Source: Alistipes sp. (GTDB taxonomy: Bacteria; Bacteroidota; Bacteroidia; Bacteroidales; Rikenellaceae). Taken from it: a stretch of 64,000 nt of DNA. Shown here piece after piece: positions 16,559 through 25,917 of this stretch; position 1 is the stretch's first letter, and the number at the start of each line of letters is the position of its first letter. Location: contig JAFVRC010000044.1 in assembly GCA_017504485.1 (NCBI GenBank), forward strand, positions 1-64,000, read 5' to 3'. The translations under genes and the position numbers were made by a program. The notes beneath the pieces were generated by a model that made no database searches, had not been told where the DNA came from, and saw only the letters and a list, made by a program, of their open reading frames with translations.

Positions 16559-19048
16559 CTACTTAACCTCCAGTTTGTCGGTCAAGCGGATGTCGGCCGA
16601 CGAGGCACCGACATATACCGAGAAGCTACCCGGCTCAACCTTGAACTTGCGTTCGATAGGGTCGAAGAAGCGGAAGGCCTCATCGTCGAGGCGCACCGAC
16701 ACACGCTTGGTCTCGCCGGCCTTGAGATATACCTTATCAAAGCCCTTGAGCTCCTTGGCAGGGCGCACGAGTGAGCAGGCATCGTCGCCGACATATACTT
16801 GTGCAACCTCGGCACCGGCCACCTTGCCCGTATTCTTCACATCGAAGCTTACGACAAACTCCTTGCCATCCTTCGTAATCGAGAGGTTCGAGTAGTCGAA
16901 GGTCGTGTAGCTCAAGCCATAGCCGAATGGGAAGAGAGGCTTAACCCCCGTCTTCTCGTAGCCACGATAGCCCATAAAGAGACCCTCGCGATACTCCACG
17001 CGGGCGTGCGGGTTAATCTTGTGCGAACGCACGCGATCGACATTCTCATAGTAGTTCTCCGAGCAAGGGTTGTCCGAAATCTTACGCTCGAAAGAGATAG
17101 GGAGCTTACCCGATGGCGAAACCTTACCCGTGATAATCTCCGAGATAGCCAAACCGCCCTGCTGGCCCGGATACCAGGCCATCAGCACAGCCTTCACCTT
17201 ATCCATCCACGAAGCCATCTCGACAGCACCACCGGCATTGAGAACAACAACGACATTCTTGTTGTGCTTCAAAATCATCTCGAGATACTCGACCTGTCCG
17301 CGAGGCAACTCGAAGGTGCGATCCGAGTTCTCCTTCTCCGAGAGTTTGCTGTGACCGAGGCACACCACGATGCAGTCGGCATTCTTGAATACTTCGGTAT
17401 TCTTGGTGTCCTCCACGAATGGCAACTCGAAGGCCATCTCGGCGTGGATTGAGCCACCGAGGTTCTGATGTTCGAGCATAAACTTATAGGTCTGGCCGGC
17501 CTTCATCTCGAGAAGCATATAGCCCTCTTGATTGCTATCCTTGTGCCAACGGTTGCGCATCACGAGCTCGTCGTTCAAGTAGCAGCGGTAGCCATCGTTG
17601 GTGCGCACCGTGAAGTGATATACCTCATCCACGGCAGGCTTATAGTAGAAAGTGTGGCGCGTCGAGACGTTTATCAGGTCGTTGTGGGCACCGAACACAT
17701 TCTCCTTGACATCCACCTTGTCGGAAATGAAGCTGTGAGCAGGCTTGCCCTTGAGCTCGGCATTGGTGTAGTACTCCGCGGCAACACCCTTCTTGGTCAT
17801 CGCCTTGTCGGCATATACGACACCCGGCAGCGGTTTGCTCGGACGGCCCAGAGGTACATAGGTGCTCTTTATCTTCTTGTCGATCGACTTCATGCCATCG
17901 ACCACCGAGCAGGCCATAAGCGGCGTTACGAAGCCACTACCGCCACCAGTCACAATCTTGTCGGCATTGTGGCCGCAAACCACGATGTTGCCCTTCTTGA
18001 ATGGGAGGAAATTATTCTCGTTCTTGAGCATTACGATAGCCGAGCGCGAGAGCTGATGAGCCACGGCATCGCACTCCGGATTGTTCTCGGGCAGCGACTT
18101 GTCGAGCTGTGCACGCTTGTCGAACTCATAGGCGAAGATGGTCTGGATGATGTTGCGGCACTTGGCATCGAGAGCACGCTCGTCGATAACGCCTTGCTCG
18201 ACCAACCTCTTCATAAGCTCCGGCTTCTGGCACTTGGCATACGGCATCTCCAAATCGACACCCCAGCGAGCCACATTCACAGGCGAGTAGCACGATGTCC
18301 AGTCCGACATAACGAAGCCGTTGAAACCCCACCAATCGCGCAGAACGGTCTGATTGAGATACTTATCCTCCGAGGCGTGAACGCCGTTGAGGAGGTTGTA
18401 CGAGGTCATGATAGTCGCTACGTTGCCCTCCTTGACAGCCTTCTCGAAGGCGGTGAGGTAGATTTCGTTCAGCGTGCGCTCATCGACATCGGTCGATACG
18501 CTGTGACGAGCCCACTCCTGATTGTTGCCGGCAAAGTGCTTGATGCAGGCCATGACTCCCATGCTCTGCACTCCCTGAATATAGGCCGTGGCAATCTCGC
18601 CTGCGAGGTGCGGATCCTCGCCGAAATACTCGAAGTTACGACCACAGAGTGGCGAACGATAGATGTTTGCGCCCGGGCCTAAAAGAATATGTACGCCACG
18701 CGCGCGCGAGTCCTTGCCGAGCGAGATGCCCATCTGCTGAATGAGGTCTGTGTCCCACGTTGCAGCAGCGGCTATACCCGAGGGGTAGAGGGTACTCTTG
18801 GTATTGTTACGCACACCCTGCGGACCGTCGGCCATGCGCACAGCCGGCAAGCCCAGACGCTCAATAGCCTCGATATACCAGCTGTCGTGGCCGGCAATGT
18901 AGGAGATTTTCTCGTCGAGAGTCATCTTCTTGACAACTTCGGCAGCGCGATCCTTGTGCTCCTGTGTCACTCGGTACTGCTTGAGCTGGGCCGATGCAAC
19001 CAGCGCAACGCAAATCGCTACAATCGAAAGAACGGTTCGTTTCATCAT
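16559..19048 (-). CDS. GH3 family beta-glucosidase-like enzyme with PA14 insert, exported
   Basis: 829 residues with a Sec signal peptide (MMKRTVLSIVAICVALVASA). The GH3 N-terminal barrel carries the nucleophile Asp in GFVMSDW; the (alpha/beta) sandwich domain follows. A PA14-type carbohydrate-binding insert lies at about residues 400-530 (TFYYKPAVDEVYHFTVRTND, then GYRCYLNDELV). A fibronectin III-like domain (VSFDVKNTGKVAGAEVAQVY) ends the protein. Enzymes of this architecture release glucose or other sugars from beta-glucosides; the substrate is unknown. It stands alone on the minus strand between two terminators. Confidence 0.93.
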   Translation of the reverse strand: MMKRTVLSIVAICVALVASAQLKQYRVTQEHKDRAAEVVKKMTLDEKISYIAGHDSWYIEAIERLGLPAVRMADGPQGVRNNTKSTLYPSGIAAAATWDTDLIQQMGISLGKDSRARGVHILLGPGANIYRSPLCGRNFEYFGEDPHLAGEIATAYIQGVQSMGVMACIKHFAGNNQEWARHSVSTDVDERTLNEIYLTAFEKAVKEGNVATIMTSYNLLNGVHASEDKYLNQTVLRDWWGFNGFVMSDWTSCYSPVNVARWGVDLEMPYAKCQKPELMKRLVEQGVIDERALDAKCRNIIQTIFAYEFDKRAQLDKSLPENNPECDAVAHQLSRSAIVMLKNENNFLPFKKGNIVVCGHNADKIVTGGGSGFVTPLMACSVVDGMKSIDKKIKSTYVPLGRPSKPLPGVVYADKAMTKKGVAAEYYTNAELKGKPAHSFISDKVDVKENVFGAHNDLINVSTRHTFYYKPAVDEVYHFTVRTNDGYRCYLNDELVMRNRWHKDSNQEGYMLLEMKAGQTYKFMLEHQNLGGSIHAEMAFELPFVEDTKNTEVFKNADCIVVCLGHSKLSEKENSDRTFELPRGQVEYLEMILKHNKNVVVVLNAGGAVEMASWMDKVKAVLMAWYPGQQGGLAISEIITGKVSPSGKLPISFERKISDNPCSENYYENVDRVRSHKINPHARVEYREGLFMGYRGYEKTGVKPLFPFGYGLSYTTFDYSNLSITKDGKEFVVSFDVKNTGKVAGAEVAQVYVGDDACSLVRPAKELKGFDKVYLKAGETKRVSVRLDDEAFRFFDPIERKFKVEPGSFSVYVGASSADIRLTDKLEVK

Positions 19049-19101
19049 AGATTAAAAGATTTTTGGTTTGTATTAGTAATAGTTGTCCTTCATGTTGTAT
19101 G

Positions 19102-19143
19102 AAAAAAGTGGTGCGAGCGGATAGACTCCGATACGCATCACTT
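19102..19143 (-). terminator. Terminator of the skp-cdaA transcript
   Basis: On the minus strand AGTGATGCG and CGCACCACT, with an inner CGGA/TCCG pair, form a stem (19107-19142) followed by TTTTTTC. It separates cdaA from the GH3 gene. Confidence 0.85.
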
Positions 19144-19151
19144 CTTATGCA

Positions 19152-19931
19152 CTATGCAGCCTGCTCCTCGCGCTGATTGAGTGCACGTTTGAGCGCTGCA
19201 GCAAGCTTCTGTTGCTCTATATTTTTGATCTGCCCTCGCTTGACAATCGAAATCTTGCCGGTCTCCTCCGAAACGACGAGAACTACCGCATCGGTCACTT
19301 CGCTGATGCCGATGGCGGCACGATGTCGTGTGCCGTAGCTCTTGGGCACGTTGCTCTGCGTGACAGGAAGGATGCACTTGGCCGCGACGATACGGTTGTT
19401 ATCGACGATGATAGCTCCATCGTGCAGTGGGGCATTTTTGAAAAATATGTTCTTGAGCAGCGACACCGACACATTGGCATCGAGTGCTATGCCACCCTCG
19501 ATAATGGCTTGCAAATCATCCTTCTGCGTAAAAACAATCAGTGCACCTGTGCGCTCGTCGCTCATATCGAGACAGGCCGAAACGATGGGCGAGGTGTTTA
19601 CTGAAGTCACCTTGCGGTTCGACGAAAAGATGCGTGTGATGAAGTCGAGCTCCTTCTGCCGCATGCCGAGCGTCTGCAAGAAGCGGCGTATTTCGGGTTG
19701 AAAGACTATGATGAGGGCAATGGCACCCACGCTGATTATCTGCCCGAGGATTGTCGAGAGTAACTCCATATTGAGCGCACGTACTACCACCCAACCGAGG
19801 TATATCATTGCGATACCTACGAGGATATAGGGCGTGTTGGTGCCCCGCGTCACGCGGTAGAGCATAAAGAAGAGCCCCGCGACGATAAATATATCGAGGA
19901 AATCGACGAGCGAGAAGGGGATGAAGCCCAT
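19152..19931 (-). CDS. cdaA: Diadenylate cyclase CdaA (c-di-AMP synthase)
   Basis: 259 residues. Three N-terminal transmembrane helices (within about 1-85) are followed by the DAC catalytic domain with its two signatures, LHDGAIIVDNN and GTRHRAAIGISE. It condenses two ATP to cyclic di-AMP, a messenger for cell-wall and osmotic homeostasis. It lies 20 nt downstream of the Skp-like lipoprotein gene and is probably co-transcribed with it. A strong terminator follows. Confidence 0.95.
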   Translation of the reverse strand: MGFIPFSLVDFLDIFIVAGLFFMLYRVTRGTNTPYILVGIAMIYLGWVVVRALNMELLSTILGQIISVGAIALIIVFQPEIRRFLQTLGMRQKELDFITRIFSSNRKVTSVNTSPIVSACLDMSDERTGALIVFTQKDDLQAIIEGGIALDANVSVSLLKNIFFKNAPLHDGAIIVDNNRIVAAKCILPVTQSNVPKSYGTRHRAAIGISEVTDAVVLVVSEETGKISIVKRGQIKNIEQQKLAAALKRALNQREEQAA

Positions 19932-19951
19932 GGCGTAGTGCGCGTTGTGGG

Positions 19952-20548
19952 TTACTTGTTAGACTTCTGATCCTCGTCGTAGAGTGCATTGAGCGTGGCG
20001 AGCACCTCCTGGCTGATGTCGAGCGAAGGGTCGGCATCGAGCAGGGCCGAAGCATTGACTACCAATTTGTAACGCTTGTCGCTATTGATCTGCTGAATAG
20101 AGCGGTTCATAAGGTCGGCCATGCGGTTGTTGAACACGCGATTCTCCTCCTCGAGCTGCTGTCCCTCCTTCTGCATTGCGGCCTGATACTCCTGCGCGCG
20201 CTTCTGCAACTTCTGCTCCTCATTCTGGGCGTTGAGCGTGGTTATAAGTCCCTTTTGGTATTTCTCCTGCAATTTCGCCATGTCATTTTGCAGGTTCTGC
20301 TCCTTGCGGGCCCAGCTCTGCTGTGCCTTATTGGTCTTCTCTTGCAGGGCTACGCCCTCGCTCTTGTACAACTTGCTCTCGGACATTACCAACTCAACAT
20401 TGACGAATGCAAGCCCCGTAGTGTTAGGCTCGAGTGCCTGCTCAGTAGTTGCAGCCTCGGCCTCGGCGTTGTTGTTCTCCTGCTTGCTCTTTGTGTTGCA
20501 ACCGGCTGCCAATACGAGCATCAGGGTTGCCAAAATTAGATTTTTCAT
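19952..20548 (-). CDS. OmpH/Skp-family lipoprotein
   Basis: 198 residues. A lipoprotein signal (MKNLILATLMLVLAAGC) and a low-complexity linker precede an OmpH/Skp-like domain. That domain is a strand followed by a long Gln/Lys/Glu-rich coiled coil (about residues 75-145), then a short strand (YKLVVNASALLDADPSLDIS). Skp proteins chaperone outer-membrane proteins in the periplasm. Lipid anchoring is less usual than for classical Skp. The gene is the first of the cdaA transcript. Confidence 0.85.
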   Translation of the reverse strand: MKNLILATLMLVLAAGCNTKSKQENNNAEAEAATTEQALEPNTTGLAFVNVELVMSESKLYKSEGVALQEKTNKAQQSWARKEQNLQNDMAKLQEKYQKGLITTLNAQNEEQKLQKRAQEYQAAMQKEGQQLEEENRVFNNRMADLMNRSIQQINSDKRYKLVVNASALLDADPSLDISQEVLATLNALYDEDQKSNK

Positions 20549-20616
20549 CTCTCTATTACGTTGTTATATTAGTTGTTTACCGTATTACAGAGCACAATTT
20601 GCGTGCTCTTAACGAG

Positions 20617-20654
20617 CAAAGATAGTAATTTTTTAATAATTTTACATATCTTTG
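20617..20654. promoter_or_regulatory. Back-to-back -7 elements for the skp-cdaA and ruvA transcripts
   Basis: TATCTTTG occurs on the minus strand (20617-20624, toward skp-cdaA) and on the plus strand (20647-20654, toward ruvA). Neither has a clean -33 TTTG at 19-20 nt. A GAGCAC...GTGCTC hairpin (20590-20609) lies in the skp leader. Confidence 0.6.
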
Positions 20655-20684
20655 TGATGTTTTAATTACGAATCGGTTTTAATT

Positions 20685-21278
20685 ATGTACGAATACATCA
20701 ACGGAACGTTGGCCGAGGTGGCTCCGGCATACGCTGTGGTAGAGGCTGGAGGCATCGGCTACTTCATTCACATATCGTTGCAGACCTACTCCGAGATAGA
20801 GCACCAGACAGATGTGCGCCTCTATCTGCACCATGTCGTGCGCGAGGATGATGAGCAACTCTACGGCTTCGCTTCGAAGGCCGAGCGCGAGCTCTTCCGT
20901 CTGCTTATCGGTGTGTCGGGTGTGGGCGGCAATACGGCCCGAATGATACAATCGACATACTCGCCTTCGGAGTTGCGTAACATTATCGCCACGGGAAATG
21001 CCGTATTGTTGAAGAATGTCAAGGGATTGGGCCTCAAAACAGCGCAGAAAATCATAGTCGATTTGAGTGGCAAGATGCTCGACTTGAGGGGCAGCGATGC
21101 CGCCTCGGCAGCTTTGGCCGTGGGCATTACGAATGAGGTCTATGATGAGGCTCTTTCGGCGCTTGTGATGCTCGGTTTTGCGAAGGCTGTGTCGGAGAAG
21201 GCGCTTCGTCGTATCTTCAAGGAGGAACCGAATGTGACGGTCGAAGAGGCCGTGCGCAAGGCGTTGAAGGCACTATAA
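20685..21278 (+). CDS. ruvA: Holliday junction branch migration protein RuvA
   Basis: 197 residues, normal length. The three RuvA domains are visible: the N-terminal OB fold (MYEYINGTLAEVAPAYAVVE), the helix-hairpin-helix region (LFRLLIGVSGVGGNTARM, LLKNVKGLGLKTAQKI), and the C-terminal RuvB-binding domain. RuvA tetramers hold the four-way junction while RuvB drives migration. ruvB is not adjacent. Confidence 0.97.
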   Translation: MYEYINGTLAEVAPAYAVVEAGGIGYFIHISLQTYSEIEHQTDVRLYLHHVVREDDEQLYGFASKAERELFRLLIGVSGVGGNTARMIQSTYSPSELRNIIATGNAVLLKNVKGLGLKTAQKIIVDLSGKMLDLRGSDAASAALAVGITNEVYDEALSALVMLGFAKAVSEKALRRIFKEEPNVTVEEAVRKALKAL

Positions 21279-21310
21279 CTTGGTAAATTGAGTAATATTT
21301 ACTACCTTTG
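21279..21310 (+). promoter_or_regulatory. Promoter of the FKBP lipoprotein pair
   Basis: CTTG (21279-21282), a 20-nt spacer and TACCTTTG (21303-21310) lie 20 nt before the start codon of the next gene, overlapping the ruvA stop region. Confidence 0.55.
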
Positions 21311-21329
21311 CGCGTTATAGCTACTGAAG

Positions 21330-21914
21330 ATGACAAAAAAGATTAACATAGCACTCCTCGCTCTGCTCCTCTGTGCCTCGTGCACCAAGGTGGAGGATAT
21401 CCTCATGGCGCAGCACGAGCAGATGGTCAAGTATCTCACGGGCCTCGGCCTTGTGGCTGAAGAGAATTTGGATGATATTATCGACAAGAATCCGCTGTTC
21501 TACTCGACCTTCGACCGCTATGTCTATCGCCATATCGTGAACTACTATGACGAGGGGCGCGATGGGCGTCCCGAGGTCAAGTGGGGCTCGACTCTCGAAC
21601 TCTACTTCGATGCTTACATTGTCGAGAATGGGCGGCCAACGACCATATATTGGTCGAATACACCTGCCACATTCGAGAAGTTTCGTGAAGAGAATCCCAA
21701 CTTCACAGTCGATTGGTCCACCGAGCCGTTGCGTGTCACACTTGGCGCAACCGAGATGATTGAAGGATTGAATATTGCGCTGCCCGGCTGCCGCGAGCGC
21801 GACTCTGTGCAGCTCTTCATAACCTCGAATCTTGCGTATGGCAAGAAGATAGTTGGCGAGGTGCCAAAGAATACGGCTGTGGCGTGGTATGTACGAATAG
21901 ATAAGGTTGAATAA
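21330..21914 (+). CDS. FKBP-type peptidyl-prolyl isomerase-like lipoprotein
   Basis: 194 residues. A lipoprotein signal with lipobox LLLCASC precedes a helical region and a C-terminal FKBP domain. The domain's second half is recognisable: TEMIEGLNIALPGCRERDSV, then NLAYGKKI and PKNTAVAWYVRIDKVE. Similar lipoproteins occur in Bacteroidetes next to gliding or envelope genes and are thought to help fold envelope proteins; activity is not certain. Its stop codon overlaps the ATG of the following gene by one base (TAATG), so the two are translationally coupled. Confidence 0.8.
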   Translation: MTKKINIALLALLLCASCTKVEDILMAQHEQMVKYLTGLGLVAEENLDDIIDKNPLFYSTFDRYVYRHIVNYYDEGRDGRPEVKWGSTLELYFDAYIVENGRPTTIYWSNTPATFEKFREENPNFTVDWSTEPLRVTLGATEMIEGLNIALPGCRERDSVQLFITSNLAYGKKIVGEVPKNTAVAWYVRIDKVE

Positions 21915-23425
21915 TGAAGCGAAATAGAAACATATTGCTGGTTGTCGTGGCCGCAGTGCTGTGGCTCTCGTCGTGCGTCAAGGAGCTTTCGATGTCGGGT
22001 GCCGAGCAGGAGGCTCGTTCACTCGCCGCGTGGATGCGCCTCAATAAGCCCGATTTGGTCGGAAACTATCAGGAGAATGGTGGCTACTATGTTGAGGTGC
22101 TTGCGTGGGGCGATGAGGATATTCCGGCCGAGGGCAATGATTTCGGTTCGGAACCGCTGATGGAGCAGGATACATGCTGGGTATTTACCGATATGACGGG
22201 CTACAGTCTCGATGGCAATGTGTGCCTCACGCGCACGCCTCTGCTTGCCGAGATGAATGGTACATTCTCGTATAACACCCACTATGTGCCGTATGTGAAC
22301 TACTGTGGCAACGTCAACCTCGGATTGCTCGAGGGCTCCTACTTGTCTATGCGCAATGCGCTGACGCTTGGCGCTGATTATCTGGCCAAAAAGTGGCCGG
22401 ACCGCACGGGTGACTTCAAGATGCGCCGCGGCTCGAAGGTGCGTCTATATATGCCTTCGACGATAGCATACGGCGAGACCGGCTCGTCGGTGCAGGGTGG
22501 CTACGAGGGTGAGTATTCGCTCGATGCGAACACGCCGATGATTATGGATATCGAGGTTAAGCGTGCGGTGAAGAATCCGTCGGATTTAGAACTCGAGATG
22601 GTCGAGCGTTATGTGGCCAACATATCGGATTGGCGCAAGGTGCAGACCGACGATGAGGTGGAAGAGGGCGAGGAACCTAAATATCATACGGGCCTCTATC
22701 TCAACCACTACTACAACCCTCGCACGGCCAACTTGGATGCTTGTCGCTACTATATGCCTCACATCGATGTTGGTATGAATAACTGCTACAAGGATTCGAA
22801 GAAGTACCTCGATATGAGGAGCGTTGAGGAGAAAATTAAGGAGGTATTCTTGAAGCGATTCCCGAATGCAATATCGCCCTCTGAGATGACCGAGGATAGA
22901 CTAGTAACCAAGGAGAATACGGCGAAGGTGTGGTATGTATGCCGCTTCCTCGACGGTTTTATTCTCGACACGAATATCGACGAGCTGCGCGAATACTGCT
23001 TCGACGACTTCTCGCGCGAGAGCGTGGCATTCTCGTATCGCGCCAAGGATGACGACAATAAGAACGACAACGAGCGCACGGCTATCGGTGCGTGGTACTA
23101 CTGCATCCCGAAACTCTATTTCGGTCAGTATGCCGCTATCGTCACTACGTCGGGCTATGCCTATGGCGTTGCCGGCATCTCCGGCTCGACGACCACATCC
23201 ACGTCGGGTGGAAACTCGATGGCCGACTACTACGCCTACATGAATTACTACAACTATTACAACTACTACTATTACGGCTACGGCAACTACTATAACTACT
23301 ACGACTACAACAGCTACAACTATGGCTACTCCGAGGAGACCGTCGAGACCACGACTATCGACACTGAGATATTGCCATACACGCCGCTTGTGTTCTATCT
23401 CTATGTCGAGCCTCAAGAGGAGTAA
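21914..23425 (+). CDS. Large FKBP-like lipoprotein with Tyr/Asn-rich tail
   Basis: 503 residues. A lipoprotein signal (lipobox LWLSSC) precedes two regions resembling FKBP-type domains. The first includes FKMRRGSKVRLYMPSTIAYG with an end like MIMDIEVKRAV. The second, at about 280-420, is more diverged. A stretch at about residues 437-475 is composed almost only of Tyr, Asn, Gly and Asp (for example YYNYYNYYYYGYGNYYNYY), followed by a short charged end. That composition is unlike the rest of the protein and suggests a flexible adhesive or aggregating segment. No enzymatic activity can be claimed. Coupled to the preceding lipoprotein gene. Confidence 0.65.
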   Translation: MKRNRNILLVVVAAVLWLSSCVKELSMSGAEQEARSLAAWMRLNKPDLVGNYQENGGYYVEVLAWGDEDIPAEGNDFGSEPLMEQDTCWVFTDMTGYSLDGNVCLTRTPLLAEMNGTFSYNTHYVPYVNYCGNVNLGLLEGSYLSMRNALTLGADYLAKKWPDRTGDFKMRRGSKVRLYMPSTIAYGETGSSVQGGYEGEYSLDANTPMIMDIEVKRAVKNPSDLELEMVERYVANISDWRKVQTDDEVEEGEEPKYHTGLYLNHYYNPRTANLDACRYYMPHIDVGMNNCYKDSKKYLDMRSVEEKIKEVFLKRFPNAISPSEMTEDRLVTKENTAKVWYVCRFLDGFILDTNIDELREYCFDDFSRESVAFSYRAKDDDNKNDNERTAIGAWYYCIPKLYFGQYAAIVTTSGYAYGVAGISGSTTTSTSGGNSMADYYAYMNYYNYYNYYYYGYGNYYNYYDYNSYNYGYSEETVETTTIDTEILPYTPLVFYLYVEPQEE

Positions 23426-23440
23426 CCAATTATTCACACG

Positions 23441-24634
23441 ATGAATCCAAAGATATTTCTGCGTCGCGGCAAGGAGGAGTCACTCCTGCGCTGCCACCCT
23501 TGGGTGTTTTCGGGAGCTGTCGAGCGTGTGGAGTGCGAGGGAGAGCTTGCCGAAGGCGCGCTTGTTGATGTGCATACGCGTAGTGGCGAGTTCATAGCTC
23601 GCGGGCACTACCAGATAGGCTCTATCGCTGTGCGAGTTCTCACCTTCGAGGATGAGCGTATAGATGCGGCGTGGTGGCAGGCACGCATACGCAGTGCTTT
23701 CGATGTGCGTAGGTTGCTCGGCGTGACAGATACCCCCGACACTACATGCTACCGACTCATACACGGCGAGGGCGACTCGTTGCCCGGTCTTGTAATCGAT
23801 ATATATGGCTCGACGGCCGTTGTGCAGTGCCACTCGGTCGGTATGTATCACTCGCGGCATGCTATCGCCGAGGCCCTCGTTGCAGTCTATGGCGACCGCC
23901 TTGCAGCCATATACGATAAGAGTGCGCAGACCGTGCCTTACAAAGCAAACCTCAATGCCGTGGATGGATACCTCTACGGCTCGGTGGACGATAAGGATAA
24001 CATTGTCAAGGAGAACAACCATCGCTATATCGTAAATTGGGAGGAGGGCCAAAAGACCGGCTTTTTCATCGACCAACGATTCTCTCGCGAGCTCGTTGAG
24101 CGATACTCCAAAGGGCGCACCGTGCTAAATACCTTCTGCTATACGGGCGGCTTCTCCGTGTCGGCTCTTGCCGGCGGCGCACGCGAGGTCTGCTCTATTG
24201 ATGCCTCAGAGCGGGCCGTGGAGCTTGCCAAGCGTAACGTTGAGCTCAACTTTGGCGCCGAAGCTCCGCACACGGCCTACGCTTGTGATGCTGTCGAGTA
24301 CCTCAAAGATATAGACGACAAGTACGACCTTATAATTCTCGATCCCCCCGCCTTCGCCAAGCATCATAAGGTCCTCGGTAACGCCATGCAGGGCTACAAG
24401 CGCATAAATGCCCGCGCTCTCGCCCACATCAAGAGTGGAGGTATCCTCTTCACCTTCTCTTGTTCGCAAGCTGTCTCCAAGGAGCTCTTCCGTACTACCG
24501 TATTTACGGCCGCTGCCATTGCCGGCCGCAAAGTGCGTATCCTCCATCAGCTGACACAACCTGCCGACCACCCGATAAATATTTATCATCCTGAAGGGGA
24601 GTATATCAAGGGTTTGGTGCTCTACGTCGAGTAA
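23441..24634 (+). CDS. rlmI: 23S rRNA m5C methyltransferase, RlmI family
   Basis: 397 residues. An N-terminal PUA domain (HPWVFSGAVERVECEGELAE) and an EEHEE-type middle region precede a Rossmann SAM-binding domain. The latter shows NTFCYTGGFSVSALAGGA, the acidic SIDAS loop and the catalytic motif DLIILDPPAFAK, with the Cys of FSCS. Family members methylate C1962 of 23S rRNA. It begins 15 nt after the FKBP-like gene. Confidence 0.92.
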   Translation: MNPKIFLRRGKEESLLRCHPWVFSGAVERVECEGELAEGALVDVHTRSGEFIARGHYQIGSIAVRVLTFEDERIDAAWWQARIRSAFDVRRLLGVTDTPDTTCYRLIHGEGDSLPGLVIDIYGSTAVVQCHSVGMYHSRHAIAEALVAVYGDRLAAIYDKSAQTVPYKANLNAVDGYLYGSVDDKDNIVKENNHRYIVNWEEGQKTGFFIDQRFSRELVERYSKGRTVLNTFCYTGGFSVSALAGGAREVCSIDASERAVELAKRNVELNFGAEAPHTAYACDAVEYLKDIDDKYDLIILDPPAFAKHHKVLGNAMQGYKRINARALAHIKSGGILFTFSCSQAVSKELFRTTVFTAAAIAGRKVRILHQLTQPADHPINIYHPEGEYIKGLVLYVE

Positions 24635-24672
24635 AAGGTGCGGCTTTTGTGACTCTAATTTTACAGTGTAGT

Positions 24673-25500
24673 ATGGATTACACCGAACTGAAAATATCGG
24701 TTGCCTCCGACGAGCAGGCGGAGATTATGACCGCCTACTTGGCCGACTTCCCATTCGAGAGTTTCGATATTGTGGATGGAGCACTTGCTGCCTATATCCC
24801 TTCGGCAAAGCTCGAGGAGTGTCGCGCGGAGATCGTTGCGCTTGTCGAGGAGCAGGGCGTGACGTATAGCTTCGACGAGGTGGCGACAACCAACTGGAAT
24901 GCCCCTTGGGAGAGCAATTTCGAGGAGGTGGATGTTGATGGACGTGTGCTTATCCGCGCACCTTTTCACGCACCACGCAAGGGGTATGGCGGTATGCAGA
25001 TTGTCGTGCAGCCGCGTATGTCGTTTGGCACGGGCCACCACGCTACGACACAGATGATGGTCGAGATGTTGCTCGGCACAATGCTCGAAAAGCGCACGGT
25101 GCTCGATATGGGTAGCGGTACGGGGGTGTTGGCTATTGTTGCCGCGCGGTTGGGTGCTACGCATGTGTTGGCAGTCGAAATTGATGATATGGCCGAGGGT
25201 AGTGTCCGCGAGAATATCGTGCTGAATGGTGTCGAGGAGCGCGTGGAGTCGGTGTGCGGAGATGTTAAGACTATCGTCGGCCGTCACTTCGATGTGGTGT
25301 TGGCTAATATCAACCGCAATATCCTTCTTGCCGATATGGCCCGTTATGTCGAGAGCCTCAATCCCGGCGGTTGCCTTATTATGAGCGGTTTCCTCACCGA
25401 AGACCTCGACTCTATCACCTCTGCCGCCTGCGCACTTGGTCTGCGCCCCGCCCGCACGCTCCACCGCCACGGCTGGCTCGCCGCCGAGTATGTGAAATAG
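24673..25500 (+). CDS. prmA: Ribosomal protein L11 methyltransferase
   Basis: The frame is open from a GTG at 24649, but the ATG at 24673 gives MDYTELKISVASDEQ, the normal family start (275 residues). An N-terminal substrate-recognition domain precedes the SAM-binding domain with GTGHHATTQMMVEML, then LDMGSGTGVLAIVAARLGA and a VLANINRNILL motif (the NxxPY-like region). It trimethylates ribosomal protein L11. Confidence 0.93.
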   Translation: MDYTELKISVASDEQAEIMTAYLADFPFESFDIVDGALAAYIPSAKLEECRAEIVALVEEQGVTYSFDEVATTNWNAPWESNFEEVDVDGRVLIRAPFHAPRKGYGGMQIVVQPRMSFGTGHHATTQMMVEMLLGTMLEKRTVLDMGSGTGVLAIVAARLGATHVLAVEIDDMAEGSVRENIVLNGVEERVESVCGDVKTIVGRHFDVVLANINRNILLADMARYVESLNPGGCLIMSGFLTEDLDSITSAACALGLRPARTLHRHGWLAAEYVK

Positions 25501-25576
25501 GTAAATATATCTATTCTTGGTTCTTTTCGCCAATTTTAGTTGGTTGATACTTTTTTTATGCAATGTCCTGCAAGGT

Positions 25577-25608
25577 GTTGTTTGTTTGCGAAAAAAGACC
25601 TACATTTG
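25577..25608 (+). promoter_or_regulatory. Promoter of leader A and the caspase operon
   Basis: GTTG (25577-25580), a 20-nt spacer and TACATTTG (25601-25608). Leader B has a matching promoter of CTTG, 20 nt and TAAATTTG on the other strand. Confidence 0.6.
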
Positions 25609-25610
25609 TG

Positions 25611-25917
25611 GTGTCATAGGGACTTTTGTCGCTCTATGGCAGACATATAGAAAGTGTTTTCGCACTCCTTGAAAGAAAATGTGGAAGTTTTCTAAAACTG
25701 AAGGATTGACGAACAACGCTCATTTCTTGTATATATAGGTGTGGTATTTCTAAATCTGCAACCCTATACTATACAGGTGTGGGGCATTGCATCGTTTGTT
25801 TCAGTTTAGGTCTTTCCACAACCTTCTTTCAGGCATTCGAAATCAACTCCACACTTTCTTTTTGTACATAAACCGCCCGTTTGGAGTTGGCGAGCATACC
25901 TAAATTAATTTACAGCC
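25611..25917 (+). ncRNA. Leader RNA A, one of two homologous structured leaders
   Basis: This 300-nt untranslated leader precedes the caspase operon and is homologous to leader B on the minus strand (32540-32830). The shared order is: a 5' hairpin (GTCATAG/CTATGGC, 25613-25640), GCAGACATAT (25639-25648), stem P1 (AGAAAGTGT 25649-25657 with ACACTTTCT 25851-25859), stem P2 (TGTGGAA 25680-25686 with TTCCACA 25814-25820), a central region with AGGTGTGG, and a final hairpin before the ATG. GTGTGG (25777-25782) can instead pair with CCACAC (25849-25854), which would disrupt P1 and suggests a switch. I do not recognise the family; sensing is inference. Confidence 0.6.
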
